Positions 1 to 4,939 of a DNA stretch of 5,052 nucleotides are shown here, in pieces. The notes beneath the pieces were generated by a model. The model was not told the origin of the DNA, did not search any database, and saw only the letters and a list, made by a program, of their open reading frames with translations. Positions within the stretch are counted from its first letter, which is position 1. Every line of letters starts with the position of its first letter. The translations under genes were made by a program, and so were the position numbers. The stretch is from Alphaproteobacteria bacterium (GTDB lineage Bacteria > Pseudomonadota > Alphaproteobacteria > Rhizobiales > Rhizobiaceae), in NCBI GenBank assembly GCA_017308345.1, contig JAFKFE010001152.1:1-5052 (forward strand). Reading direction: 5' to 3'.

Positions 1-554
1 TCCTTGAACAGCCAGCCACCGGGCTCGATGTCGATGGTTTCGCCGGGCGCCAGCACCTTTTCGAAGACATTGCCGTAGCCGTGCAGCCAGACGATGCCGT
101 CGCCGGTCTCGCCACGGAAGCGATCGATGAAGAAGCCGCTCTGCCCGAACAGCATCGTTCCCAGCCCGCGCACCCGCTCGAACGTGTAGTCGACGCTGGC
201 GGTCGCGGCCAGGAACTGATGCTCGCGCACCTGGATCTCCTCGCCGCGCCGGAGATGGATCGGCACGATATGGCCCGGACCGTCGCGGCTGAAGGCGATG
301 ACGCCCGGCCCGGTCGCCTCGGTGACGAAGATCTGCATGCCCGCGATCATGCGCTTCAGCGCGCCCTTCAGCGACTTCAGGCCGATGGTGATGGTGGTGT
401 TCTTCCAGAGCAGGATATGGTGTTCGAAATAGACCGGCATGTTGGTCACATCGACCGACAGCACCGGCACCAGTTCGCCCGCGACGTGATAGGTCACGCC
501 GCCAAAAGTCTCATCCGACACTTCGGTCGGCATCAGTTCCGGCAGGCTCGGCAT
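1..554 (-). CDS. AIM24-family protein (N-terminal 184 residues, runs off left edge)
   Basis: The leftward frame from ATG at 554 stays open for 184 codons to the window edge. It begins MPSLPELMPTEVSDETFGG. The family assignment (AIM24/DUF124, TIGR00266-like) rests on the beta-rich, glycine-spaced pattern: FLAATASVDYTFERVRGLG (about 114-132), LFGQSGFFIDRFRGETGDG (135-153), then VWLHGYGNVFEKVLAPGETI (155-174). Known members are soluble all-beta proteins. The yeast homologue is mitochondrial; the bacterial role is not established. The start is supported by a purine-rich AAAGGGGGA about 4 bases upstream. It lies 123 bases downstream of the GNAT gene on the same strand, so it may be co-transcribed with gatB or have its own promoter. 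The C-terminus is not in the window, so total length cannot be judged. Confidence 0.85.
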   Translation of the reverse strand, partial: MPSLPELMPTEVSDETFGGVTYHVAGELVPVLSVDVTNMPVYFEHHILLWKNTTITIGLKSLKGALKRMIAGMQIFVTEATGPGVIAFSRDGPGHIVPIHLRRGEEIQVREHQFLAATASVDYTFERVRGLGTMLFGQSGFFIDRFRGETGDGIVWLHGYGNVFEKVLAPGETIDIEPGGWLFK

Positions 555-619
555 GGCAATCCCCCTTTGCGGGCGCCGCCTCTGCCTTGTGAAGGGTGCG
601 ACGCCAGCGAGGAGAAGCC

Positions 620-645
620 TTGATCGCGCGGATCGGCGCGATCAA
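620..645. repeat. Perfect 10-bp inverted repeat between GNAT and AIM24 genes
   Basis: Arms TTGATCGCGC (620-629) and GCGCGATCAA (636-645) are exact reverse complements around a 6-base centre, GGATCG. On the leftward transcript the hairpin begins 32 bases after the GNAT stop, so it could weaken or end transcription before AIM24. No U-tract follows it on that strand, so a classical intrinsic terminator is not supported. The symmetry could equally be a protein-binding operator for the AIM24 gene. Confidence 0.6.
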
Positions 646-677
646 ATCAAAAGCGCGCGATGAACAGGCACGCCGAT

Positions 678-1166
678 CTAGCCGAGCCGCTTCTCCAGGA
701 TGAGCGCGGGCAGTCCCGAATTGCCGCCGCAATCCGCAGTCCGGCCTGCCCGCCGGAACCCGTTCGCCTCGTAGAACGCGATCGCCGCGGCATTCGCCGG
801 CTCGACCTCCAGCCGCAGCGTATCCATCTCCGGAAAACTGGCTTCGACTTCGTCAAGCAGCGACTGGCCAATCCCCTGCCGCTGGCAGGCCGGGTGCACG
901 TAGAGCTGGTTCAGAAGGACAAGCTTCGGGTCGGTGGTCGCGGCGGCGAATGCCATGCCGCCGAGCCGCTTGCCGTCGTCGGCCACCAGGAACTCGGAAT
1001 TCGGCCGCGTCAGCCGCGCCTTGAGCGAGGCGATCGAATGCCAGTCGTCGGTGATCGCCGTGACCCGCTCGGCGCCGTAGATGGCGTCATAGGTCGCGTG
1101 CCAGGTCTCGACCAGCAACGCACGGACCGCGACAAGATCGCGCTCGCTGGCGGTGCGGACGAACAT
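678..1166 (-). CDS. GNAT-family N-acetyltransferase
   Basis: This 162-residue protein has the usual length of a single-domain GNAT enzyme, which transfers an acetyl group from acetyl-CoA to an amine. Motif A is clear: LNQLYVHP (85-92) on strand beta-4, then the acetyl-CoA pyrophosphate loop QRQGIGQ (95-101), matching R/Q-x-x-G-x-G/A. Motif B follows: LEVEPANAAAIAFYEANGF (119-137), where the FYEANGF segment is typical of RimI-like and general GNATs. The substrate cannot be read from the sequence; proteins, small molecules and antibiotics are all possible. The ATG lies only 4 bases after the gatB stop, so the two genes are almost certainly one transcript and perhaps translationally coupled. No strong ribosome binding site is visible. 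The antitoxin of the E. coli TopAI toxin (YjhQ) is also a GNAT, but this gene is in another operon. Confidence 0.9.
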   Translation of the reverse strand: MFVRTASERDLVAVRALLVETWHATYDAIYGAERVTAITDDWHSIASLKARLTRPNSEFLVADDGKRLGGMAFAAATTDPKLVLLNQLYVHPACQRQGIGQSLLDEVEASFPEMDTLRLEVEPANAAAIAFYEANGFRRAGRTADCGGNSGLPALILEKRLG

Positions 1167-1170
1167 CGGC

Positions 1171-2670
1171 CTATTCGATGCCGAGCTTGGCCTTGACGAG
1201 GTCGTTGACCGCCTGCGGATTGGCCTTGCCGCCGGTCGCCTTCATCACCTGGCCGACGAACCAGCCGGCCATGGTCGGCTTGGCGCGCGCCTGCTCGGCC
1301 TTGTCGGGGTTGGCGGCGATCACCTCGTCGACGGCCTTCTCGATGGCGCCGGTATCGGTGACCTGCTTCATGCCGCGGCTCTCCACCAGCTCGCGCGGAT
1401 CGCCACCTTCGTTCCAGACGATCTCGAACAGGTCCTTGGCGATCTTGCCGGAGATGGTGCCTTCCTTGATCAGGTCGAGCACGGCGCCGAGCTGCTCAGG
1501 CGAAACCGGAGCATTTTCAATGTCTTTTCCGGCCTTGTTCAATTGACCCAGAAGATCGTTGATGACCCAGTTGGCGGCAAGCTTGCCGTCGCGGCCCGCA
1601 GCCACCTTCTCGAAATAGTCGGCGATCGGCTTTTCCGAAACCAGGACCGAAGCGTCATAAGCCGAGAGGCCGAGCACATCGACGAGCCGCGCCTTCTTGT
1701 CGTCGGGCAGTTCCGGCAGGTCCTTGGCGAGCGCGTCGACATAGGCCTGATCGAACTCGAGCGGCAGAAGGTCCGGGTCGGGGAAATAGCGGTAGTCGTG
1801 CGCCTCTTCCTTGGAGCGCATGGAGCGCGTCTCGCCCTTGACGGCGTCGAACAGGCGCGTCTCCTGATCGATGGCGCCGCCGTCTTCCAGAATGGCGATC
1901 TGCCGACGCGCCTCGTATTCGATGGCCTGGCCGATGAAGCGGATCGAGTTCATGTTCTTGATCTCGCAACGCGTGCCGAATTCGCCGCCCGGACGGCGCA
2001 CCGAGACGTTGACGTCGGCGCGCAGCGAGCCCTCGTCCATGTTGCCGTCGCAGGTGCCGAGATAGCGCATGATCGAGCGCAGCTTGGTGACATAGGCCTT
2101 GGCCTCGTCGGCCGAGCGGATGTCGGGCTTGGAGACGATCTCCATCAGCGCCACGCCGGAGCGGTTCAGATCGACGTAGGACATGGTCGGATGCTGGTCG
2201 TGCATCGACTTGCCGGCATCCTGTTCGAGATGCAGGCGCTCGATGCCGACCTCGATGTCCTCGAACTCGCCCTGGCGGTCGGGGCCGACAGAAACGATCA
2301 CCTTGCCCTCGCCGACGATCGGCTGCTTGAACTGCGAGATCTGGTAGCCCTGCGGCAGATCCGGATAGAAATAGTTCTTCCGGTCGAAGACCGACTTGTG
2401 GTTGATCGCGGCCTTTAGCCCGAGCCCGGTGCGGATCGCCTGCTTGACGCATTCCTCGTTGATGACCGGCAGCATGCCCGGCATCGCCGCGTCGACCAGG
2501 CTGACATTGGCGTTGGGCGCGGCGCCGAACGAGGTCGAGGCGCCGGAGAAAAGCTTGGCCTTCGAGATCACTTGCGCATGCACTTCGAGCCCGATGATGA
2601 TCTCCCAATCGCCGGTGGCGCCGGGGATCAGACGTTTCGCGTCGGGGGTGCGGGTGTCGATGATGCTCAT
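1171..2670 (-). CDS. gatB: Aspartyl/glutamyl-tRNA(Asn/Gln) amidotransferase subunit B
   Basis: This 499-residue subunit of the cytoplasmic GatCAB complex activates Glu-tRNA(Gln) or Asp-tRNA(Asn) by ATP-dependent phosphorylation. The complex then amidates it with ammonia released by GatA, giving correctly charged tRNAs where glutaminyl- or asparaginyl-tRNA synthetase is missing. The N-terminal catalytic domain shows [12 protein letters not shown] (23-34), [17 protein letters not shown] (97-113), [16 protein letters not shown] (165-180, the GatB signature), [12 protein letters not shown] (210-221) and KNMNS (238-242). The GatB/YqeY tRNA-binding tail spans about 386-499. I chose ATG 2670 ([10 protein letters not shown]) over the in-frame start at 2754: it gives the normal family length, and the extra 28 residues are uncharacteristic and would span the likely promoter. 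The binding site is weak (AGG about 7 bases upstream). gatC and gatA are not in the window. Confidence 0.98.
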   Translation of the reverse strand: MSIIDTRTPDAKRLIPGATGDWEIIIGLEVHAQVISKAKLFSGASTSFGAAPNANVSLVDAAMPGMLPVINEECVKQAIRTGLGLKAAINHKSVFDRKNYFYPDLPQGYQISQFKQPIVGEGKVIVSVGPDRQGEFEDIEVGIERLHLEQDAGKSMHDQHPTMSYVDLNRSGVALMEIVSKPDIRSADEAKAYVTKLRSIMRYLGTCDGNMDEGSLRADVNVSVRRPGGEFGTRCEIKNMNSIRFIGQAIEYEARRQIAILEDGGAIDQETRLFDAVKGETRSMRSKEEAHDYRYFPDPDLLPLEFDQAYVDALAKDLPELPDDKKARLVDVLGLSAYDASVLVSEKPIADYFEKVAAGRDGKLAANWVINDLLGQLNKAGKDIENAPVSPEQLGAVLDLIKEGTISGKIAKDLFEIVWNEGGDPRELVESRGMKQVTDTGAIEKAVDEVIAANPDKAEQARAKPTMAGWFVGQVMKATGGKANPQAVNDLVKAKLGIE

Positions 2671-2695
2671 GGGGGCCTGCGAACTTGATACGTGA

Positions 2696-2731
2696 CTTTC
2701 ACGTTTAAAGTGAAAGCACTCGCTAGTCCAA
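2696..2731 (-). promoter_or_regulatory. Candidate gatB promoter with an inverted repeat over the -10
   Basis: On the leftward strand TTGGAC (2731-2726) and TTTAAA (2709-2704) are separated by 16 bases and would start transcription near 2697, about 27 bases before gatB. The TTTAAA sits in the centre of a perfect 7-bp inverted repeat, CTTTCAC (2696-2702) and GTGAAAG (2710-2716). A second short repeat, CGTGA and TCACG (2691-2703), overlaps it. A repressor or other dimer bound here would cover the -10. The promoter hexamers are weak matches; the inverted repeat is certain. Confidence 0.35.
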
Positions 2732-2817
2732 ACTGCCGGATGAGACAAGCGCAAAGCCGGAACGCTGGCTTTTTACGCGACTTTGCCCTATAGGACGCCC
2801 ACCCCAATGGAGAGTGG

Positions 2818-2844
2818 ATGTCCACTTACGCTCAGTCCCGGTGA
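2818..2844 (+). CDS. Possible 8-codon leader peptide (MSTYAQSR)
   Basis: An ATG at 2818 is preceded by GGAG (2809-2812) at a good spacing of 5 bases and opens a frame of eight codons ending in TGA at 2842. The stop lies one base before the 11-bp hairpin at 2846-2871, a position from which a stalled ribosome could influence folding. A second overlapping frame starts at 2807 (MESGCPLTLSPGEALTS, 17 codons, stop in the hairpin loop at 2858) but has a less well placed AGGA. Such short frames arise often by chance, so this is a hypothesis resting on the ribosome site and its position. Confidence 0.22.
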   Translation: MSTYAQSR

Positions 2845-2891
2845 AGCCCTGACCTCGTAACGAGGCAGGGCAGAAAAACCTGAAACCCCGT

Positions 2892-2928
2892 GCCGCGAAG
2901 CCTCGCGGCGGCGGCTTTTGTTGTTTTT
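2892..2928 (+). terminator. Rho-independent terminator directly before the topAI-like gene
   Basis: GCCGCGA (2892-2898) and TCGCGGC (2903-2909) form a perfect 7-bp stem with loop AGCC. An alternative fold pairs GCCGC (2892-2896) with GCGGC (2911-2915), flush against the T-rich run TTTTGTTGTTTTT (2916-2928). Transcription reaching the downstream gene from any promoter upstream of 2892 must read through this site. Confidence 0.65.
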
Positions 2929-2944
2929 CCCGGGACTTTCTCCA

Positions 2945-3202
2945 ATGGACATATCGCGCAACGAACAGCGCATCCTGCACCTGCTCGCGCAAGGCGGGCG
3001 CATCGAAATCGAAAAGAACGAGAGCAGGAAGATCGCCTCGGTCCAGTGCCTGACCCGCGACGGCTGGCGCTATCCGGGCTTCGACCTGGAGCTCTTTCGA
3101 AAACTGAGACGCAAGAAAGCGGTGTCCTCGACGGGCGGCGGCCCTTACCGCATCACCCGGCGCGGGCTCGAACTCGTCCGCGCCGAACTCGACAACCGAT
3201 AG
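2945..3202 (+). CDS. yjhX: YjhX/TopAI-like protein (UPF0386)
   Basis: This 85-residue protein has the same length as E. coli YjhX and its family pattern: ISRNEQRILHLLAQGGRI (3-20), SVQCLTRDGW (37-46), LFRKLRRKKAV (55-65), PYRIT (72-76) and the ending AELDNR. The fold is probably a small winged-helix-like domain. E. coli YjhX (TopAI) is a toxin that inhibits DNA topoisomerase I and is neutralised by YjhQ, a GNAT-family protein encoded next to it. Here no partner gene is adjacent: the downstream gene is convergent. Toxin activity is therefore not assured. I chose ATG 2945 over a TTG at 2918 because it gives the family length and N-terminus, and the TTG lies inside the terminator T-run. The ribosome site is weak (GGGA at 2932-2935, 9 bases upstream). 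Confidence 0.9.
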   Translation: MDISRNEQRILHLLAQGGRIEIEKNESRKIASVQCLTRDGWRYPGFDLELFRKLRRKKAVSSTGGGPYRITRRGLELVRAELDNR

Positions 3203-3214
3203 AACGCGCTAGAC

Positions 3215-3240
3215 GCCGCCGGCTGGCAACAGCCGGCGGC
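3215..3240. terminator. Perfect 11-bp hairpin between convergent genes
   Basis: GCCGCCGGCTG (3215-3225) and CAGCCGGCGGC (3230-3240) are exact reverse complements around a GCAA tetraloop of the stable GNRA type. It lies 12 bases after the yjhX-like stop and 12 bases after the CBS-gene stop on the other strand, so it probably serves both. No T-tract follows on either side. Confidence 0.75.
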
Positions 3241-3252
3241 CTTCACCCCGCC

Positions 3253-3684
3253 TCAAGCGGTGGCGATGTATTGCTTGATTTCCTCGGCCTCGCGCTCGAC
3301 GTCCTCGATGCGGCGCTTGACCACGTCGCCGATGGAGACGATGCCGTCGAGCATGCCGCCCTTTTCCACCGGCAGGTGGCGGAAGCGGCCTCTGGTCATG
3401 ATCTCCATGACCTCGTTGACCGTGTGGTTTTCGTTGCAGATCTTCACCTTCGGCGTCATCGCCGAACGCACGGCGATGTCGAGCGCCGCCGCACCTTCCC
3501 TGGCCACCACCCGCACGATGTCGCGCTCCGAGAGAATGCCGACGATCTTGCGGTCGCCATTGGTGATGACGAGCGCGCCGATCCTGTGCTCGGCCAGCAT
3601 GCGAATGGCCTCGCTCAGTTTTTCATTGGGCCCGAGCGTGAACACGCCATGACCCTTGCTTTCCAGAATTGCCTTTACCGTCAT
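3253..3684 (-). CDS. Protein with two CBS domains
   Basis: This 143-residue protein is a tandem pair of CBS domains (a Bateman module) and little else. CBS1 covers about 8-60 (GVFTLGPNEKLSEAIRMLAE, then ALVI, IVGILSERDIVR) and CBS2 about 74-124 (MTPKV, TVNEVMEIMTRGRFRHLPV, LDGIVSIGDVVK). The ERDIV (53-57) and SIGDVV (117-122) segments are the typical nucleotide-contacting ends of each domain. A charged helix (RRIEDVEREAEEIKQYI, 124-140) closes the protein. Such modules bind adenosine nucleotides such as AMP, ATP or NAD(H) and act as energy sensors; the partner here is unknown. Similar proteins are sometimes mislabelled as IMP dehydrogenase, but no catalytic domain is present. ATG 3684 is fixed by a strong GGAGG (3694-3690) five bases upstream; the in-frame GTG at 3696 would overlap that site. 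Confidence 0.95.
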   Translation of the reverse strand: MTVKAILESKGHGVFTLGPNEKLSEAIRMLAEHRIGALVITNGDRKIVGILSERDIVRVVAREGAAALDIAVRSAMTPKVKICNENHTVNEVMEIMTRGRFRHLPVEKGGMLDGIVSIGDVVKRRIEDVEREAEEIKQYIATA

Positions 3685-3776
3685 GGCGTCCTCCACAGCC
3701 TTTGACGCCGGCTCCCGCCCCGACCGGCCTTTCAGCCCCCGGCGCCCTTAAGGAAGACACCGGGTACCTGGGCAAC

Positions 3777-3805
3777 ATCGTGCGCCGTGATTGGTTGCAT
3801 TTCAA
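3777..3805 (-). promoter_or_regulatory. Candidate promoter of the CBS-domain gene
   Basis: In the 127-base gap between the rhomboid stop and the CBS start, the leftward strand has TTGAAA (3805-3800), a 17-base spacer and CACGAT (3782-3777). This would give a leader of about 85 bases. The -35 is fair and the -10 poor. Read-through from the rhomboid gene is an alternative, since I see no terminator hairpin with a T-tract between the two genes. Confidence 0.25.
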
Positions 3806-3811
3806 GTGCGC

Positions 3812-4555
3812 CTAAGGACTAGGCGGCAGCCAGCCGCGGTCGAAAAACCGCAGTCCGAAAAAGCCGGCGACGAAGCCGCCGATATGGGCCTCCCAGGCGA
3901 TCTGGCCGTCGATGCCCGGCGCGTAGCCGAGCAGGCCGGTGGCCAGATTGATGACCATCCAGACGCCAAGAAAGGTCATGACGCCGCGTGAACGCAAAAC
4001 GGCAGCGATCGGCAGCGGCTCGCCGGCGAAGGCCGCACTTCCGGACGAACGGTCGACGCGGAATCCATAGCGCGCCGCCGCGCCCATCATGCCGGAGATC
4101 GCGCCCGATGCGCCGACGAGCGGCACCTCGCCATAGGGATGCAGCGCCCAGAAAAGAGCGACCGAGGCCAGCCCGGTGACGGCATAGAACACCACGAATC
4201 GGAACGCGCCGAGACGATTGGCCAGCGGCGAGCCGAAGGCTGCAAGCCAGATCATGTTGATGGCGATATGGGCGACACCCCCATGCATGAACGCGTAGGT
4301 GAACGGACGCGTGAACAGGAACCAATCGAAGCCGTACCGGCCGGTATACAGCACCGGAATGAAGGCTCCGTCATAGAGCAGCGTCATTTGCTGCGTTTCG
4401 TTCAGCACATATTGCTGCAGCAGGTAGACCGCCGCGCAAATGCCGATGACGGCGAGCACCACCGGCGGCAGGTTGAAGACGGGTTCGCGCCGCCGAGGCT
4501 CGACAGCTTCGTCCAGCCTTGGTTCGGTTTCAGCGGGGTTTACAGGTTCGCTCAT
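3812..4555 (-). CDS. Rhomboid-family intramembrane serine protease
   Basis: This 247-residue inner-membrane protein has a charged cytoplasmic tail (1-27) and six likely membrane segments, at about 31-50, 84-106, 117-138, 147-163, 192-210 and 220-238. The catalytic serine is S150 in the GASG motif (148-151) and the catalytic histidine is H224 in EAHIGGFVAG. The oxyanion-site residues H96 and N100 are present in HIAIN of the second segment. All key residues of an active rhomboid are therefore there. These enzymes cut single-pass membrane proteins within or near the membrane; the substrate is unknown. The extended segment between the fourth and fifth helices (about 166-188) is hydrophilic. The ATG at 4555 has AAGGG 3 bases upstream. 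It shares its upstream region with the divergent PAS gene, and a CBS-domain gene follows 127 bases downstream on the same strand. Confidence 0.95.
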   Translation of the reverse strand: MSEPVNPAETEPRLDEAVEPRRREPVFNLPPVVLAVIGICAAVYLLQQYVLNETQQMTLLYDGAFIPVLYTGRYGFDWFLFTRPFTYAFMHGGVAHIAINMIWLAAFGSPLANRLGAFRFVVFYAVTGLASVALFWALHPYGEVPLVGASGAISGMMGAAARYGFRVDRSSGSAAFAGEPLPIAAVLRSRGVMTFLGVWMVINLATGLLGYAPGIDGQIAWEAHIGGFVAGFFGLRFFDRGWLPPSP

Positions 4556-4573
4556 GCACCCTTGCAGGTCCGG

Positions 4574-4688
4574 GACTCGATTCGGCGAGCATGTAGATCA
4601 CGCCCTTTCGAATCACAAACAGCGAATCGCCACAGGGCGAATCAAAAAAGAAGGCCGTCCAGGATTTCCCTGAACGGCCGGTCGAGTC
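4574..4688. promoter_or_regulatory. Cluster of six GANTC (CcrM) sites upstream of the rhomboid gene
   Basis: GANTC occurs at 4574 (GACTC), 4579 (GATTC), 4610, 4624 and 4639 (all GAATC) and 4684 (GAGTC). By eye, only two others exist in the window (4061 and 4196, inside the rhomboid gene). The middle three are CGAATC starting at 4609, 4623 and 4638. In alphaproteobacteria CcrM methylates GANTC, and the cofactor GcrA binds methylated sites at promoters. The cluster is observed; a regulatory role is inferred. Confidence 0.45.
4644..4679 (-). terminator. Leftward Rho-independent terminator with no known gene upstream
   Basis: On the leftward strand a stem of GGCCGT / ACGGCC and CAGG / CCTG, with one mismatch between them (4679-4653) and a 5-base loop, is followed directly by TTCTTTTTT (4652-4644). 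This is the best intrinsic terminator in the window. It lies 88 bases before the rhomboid start on the same strand. It therefore ends some transcript that begins to its right, or acts as an attenuator for rhomboid. Confidence 0.75.
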
Positions 4689-4800
4689 CCCTGCTCCCCG
4701 TAAACTCGTGACTGAAGTGCTGCCGATCGCCGCTAGAGCGACCGTTTTGGAGTGGTTTTGATGTGCCACAGGCCTCAGCGGCACGCAATGTAAACCACTT
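4644..4800 (-). ncRNA. Candidate leftward small RNA or rhomboid leader
   Basis: The terminator at 4644-4679 implies a leftward RNA. Upstream on that strand is a nested hairpin: an 8-bp outer stem AAACCACT/AGTGGTTT (4799-4792 with 4758-4751) and a 5-bp inner stem GTGCC/GGCAC (4784-4780 with 4767-4763). A short stem follows around 4735-4722. No convincing ORF on this strand lies between the structures. The start point is a guess placed just after TTAAC-rich DNA at 4801-4839; I found no good -35/-10 pair. I do not recognise a known RNA family. Confidence 0.3.
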
Positions 4801-4839
4801 GTTAACCTTAACGGCCCCGAGGCGTGAACAAACGTTAAC
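4791..4839. promoter_or_regulatory. CtrA-like TTAA motifs in the rhomboid/PAS intergenic region
   Basis: TAAA (4791-4794), seven bases, then TTAAC (4802-4806) matches the CtrA box TTAA-N7-TTAAC with one mismatch. Further TTAAC copies lie at 4808-4812 and 4835-4839. The motifs lie about 100-150 bases upstream of the PAS start and just upstream of the candidate leftward RNA. TTAA-rich strings are common in intergenic DNA of these bacteria, so binding is only a possibility. Confidence 0.3.
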
Positions 4840-4857
4840 GATACTGGCACGCATCCT

Positions 4858-4936
4858 GCTCCGCACCGCATGAAGGTCATCGGAGGGCGCCCTGTCTGTT
4901 CGCCGATGGGACATCAAAAGACAGATTGTGCGGAGC
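4858..4936 (+). promoter_or_regulatory. Folded 5' leader that may hide the PAS-gene ribosome site
   Basis: GCTCCGCAC (4858-4866) and GTGCGGAGC (4928-4936) are perfect 9-bp complements. The 3' arm contains GGAG (4932-4935), the likely ribosome binding site of the gene starting at 4940. Nested inside is CATCGG/CCGATG (4878-4883 with 4903-4908). CTGTCT (4892-4897) and AGACAG (4919-4924) form a competing pair that crosses the inner stem. This suggests a leader that can switch access to the ribosome site, for example in response to a ligand, protein or temperature. Confidence 0.4.
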
Positions 4937-4939
4937 GGA

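Larger units (their letters stand above)
2801..2928 (+). ncRNA. Candidate structured leader RNA or small RNA upstream of the topAI-like gene
   Basis: The segment contains three consecutive stem-loops on the rightward strand. The first is AGTGG/CCACT (2813-2826, loop ATGT). The second is an 11-bp stem with one bulged A, GCCCTG-A-CCTCG / CGAGG-CAGGGC (2846-2871, loop TAA). The third is a GC-rich terminator (2892-2928). A TATAGG at 2789-2794 could be a -10, putting the start near 2801, but I see no good -35. The next gene starts 16 bases after the terminator. The RNA is therefore either an attenuating leader of that gene or a free sRNA of about 130 nt. I do not recognise a known RNA family. Confidence 0.4.

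Noticed and set aside
81..623. Rightward open frame of 180 codons
   Set aside because: It is antisense to the AIM24 gene, whose leftward frame shows family motifs; the rightward product is rich in His, Arg and Asp and resembles an antisense artefact of GC-rich DNA.
1153..2418. Rightward open frame of 421 codons opposite gatB
   Set aside because: It lies entirely antisense to a certain gatB. Long antisense frames are expected from high-GC codon bias, and the product has no recognisable motif.
2671..2754. N-terminal extension of GatB from the in-frame start at 2754
   Set aside because: The extra 28 residues are not typical of the family, and the stretch contains the likely promoter and inverted repeat; ATG 2670 gives the normal N-terminus and length.
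2753..2774. AAAGCC/GGCTTT stem followed by five T on the rightward strand
   Set aside because: The 6-bp stem has an 8-base loop, and no rightward gene lies upstream for it to terminate; it is too weak to call as a terminator.
3685..3696. Four-codon extension of the CBS protein from GTG 3696
   Set aside because: The start would overlap the strong GGAGG that is ideally spaced for ATG 3684.
3780..3812. Direct repeat GTGCGCC at 3780 and 3806
   Set aside because: Seven bases of GC-rich sequence twice in 33 bp is weak, and the second copy overlaps the rhomboid stop codon.
4560..4640. Possible tRNA, suggested by the string GACTCGATTCGGCGAG
   Set aside because: No acceptor stem, anticodon arm or proper T-loop could be assembled on either strand.
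4530..4880. Leftward open frame of 116 codons overlapping the rhomboid start
   Set aside because: It is out of frame with rhomboid, passes through the terminator and has no family features.
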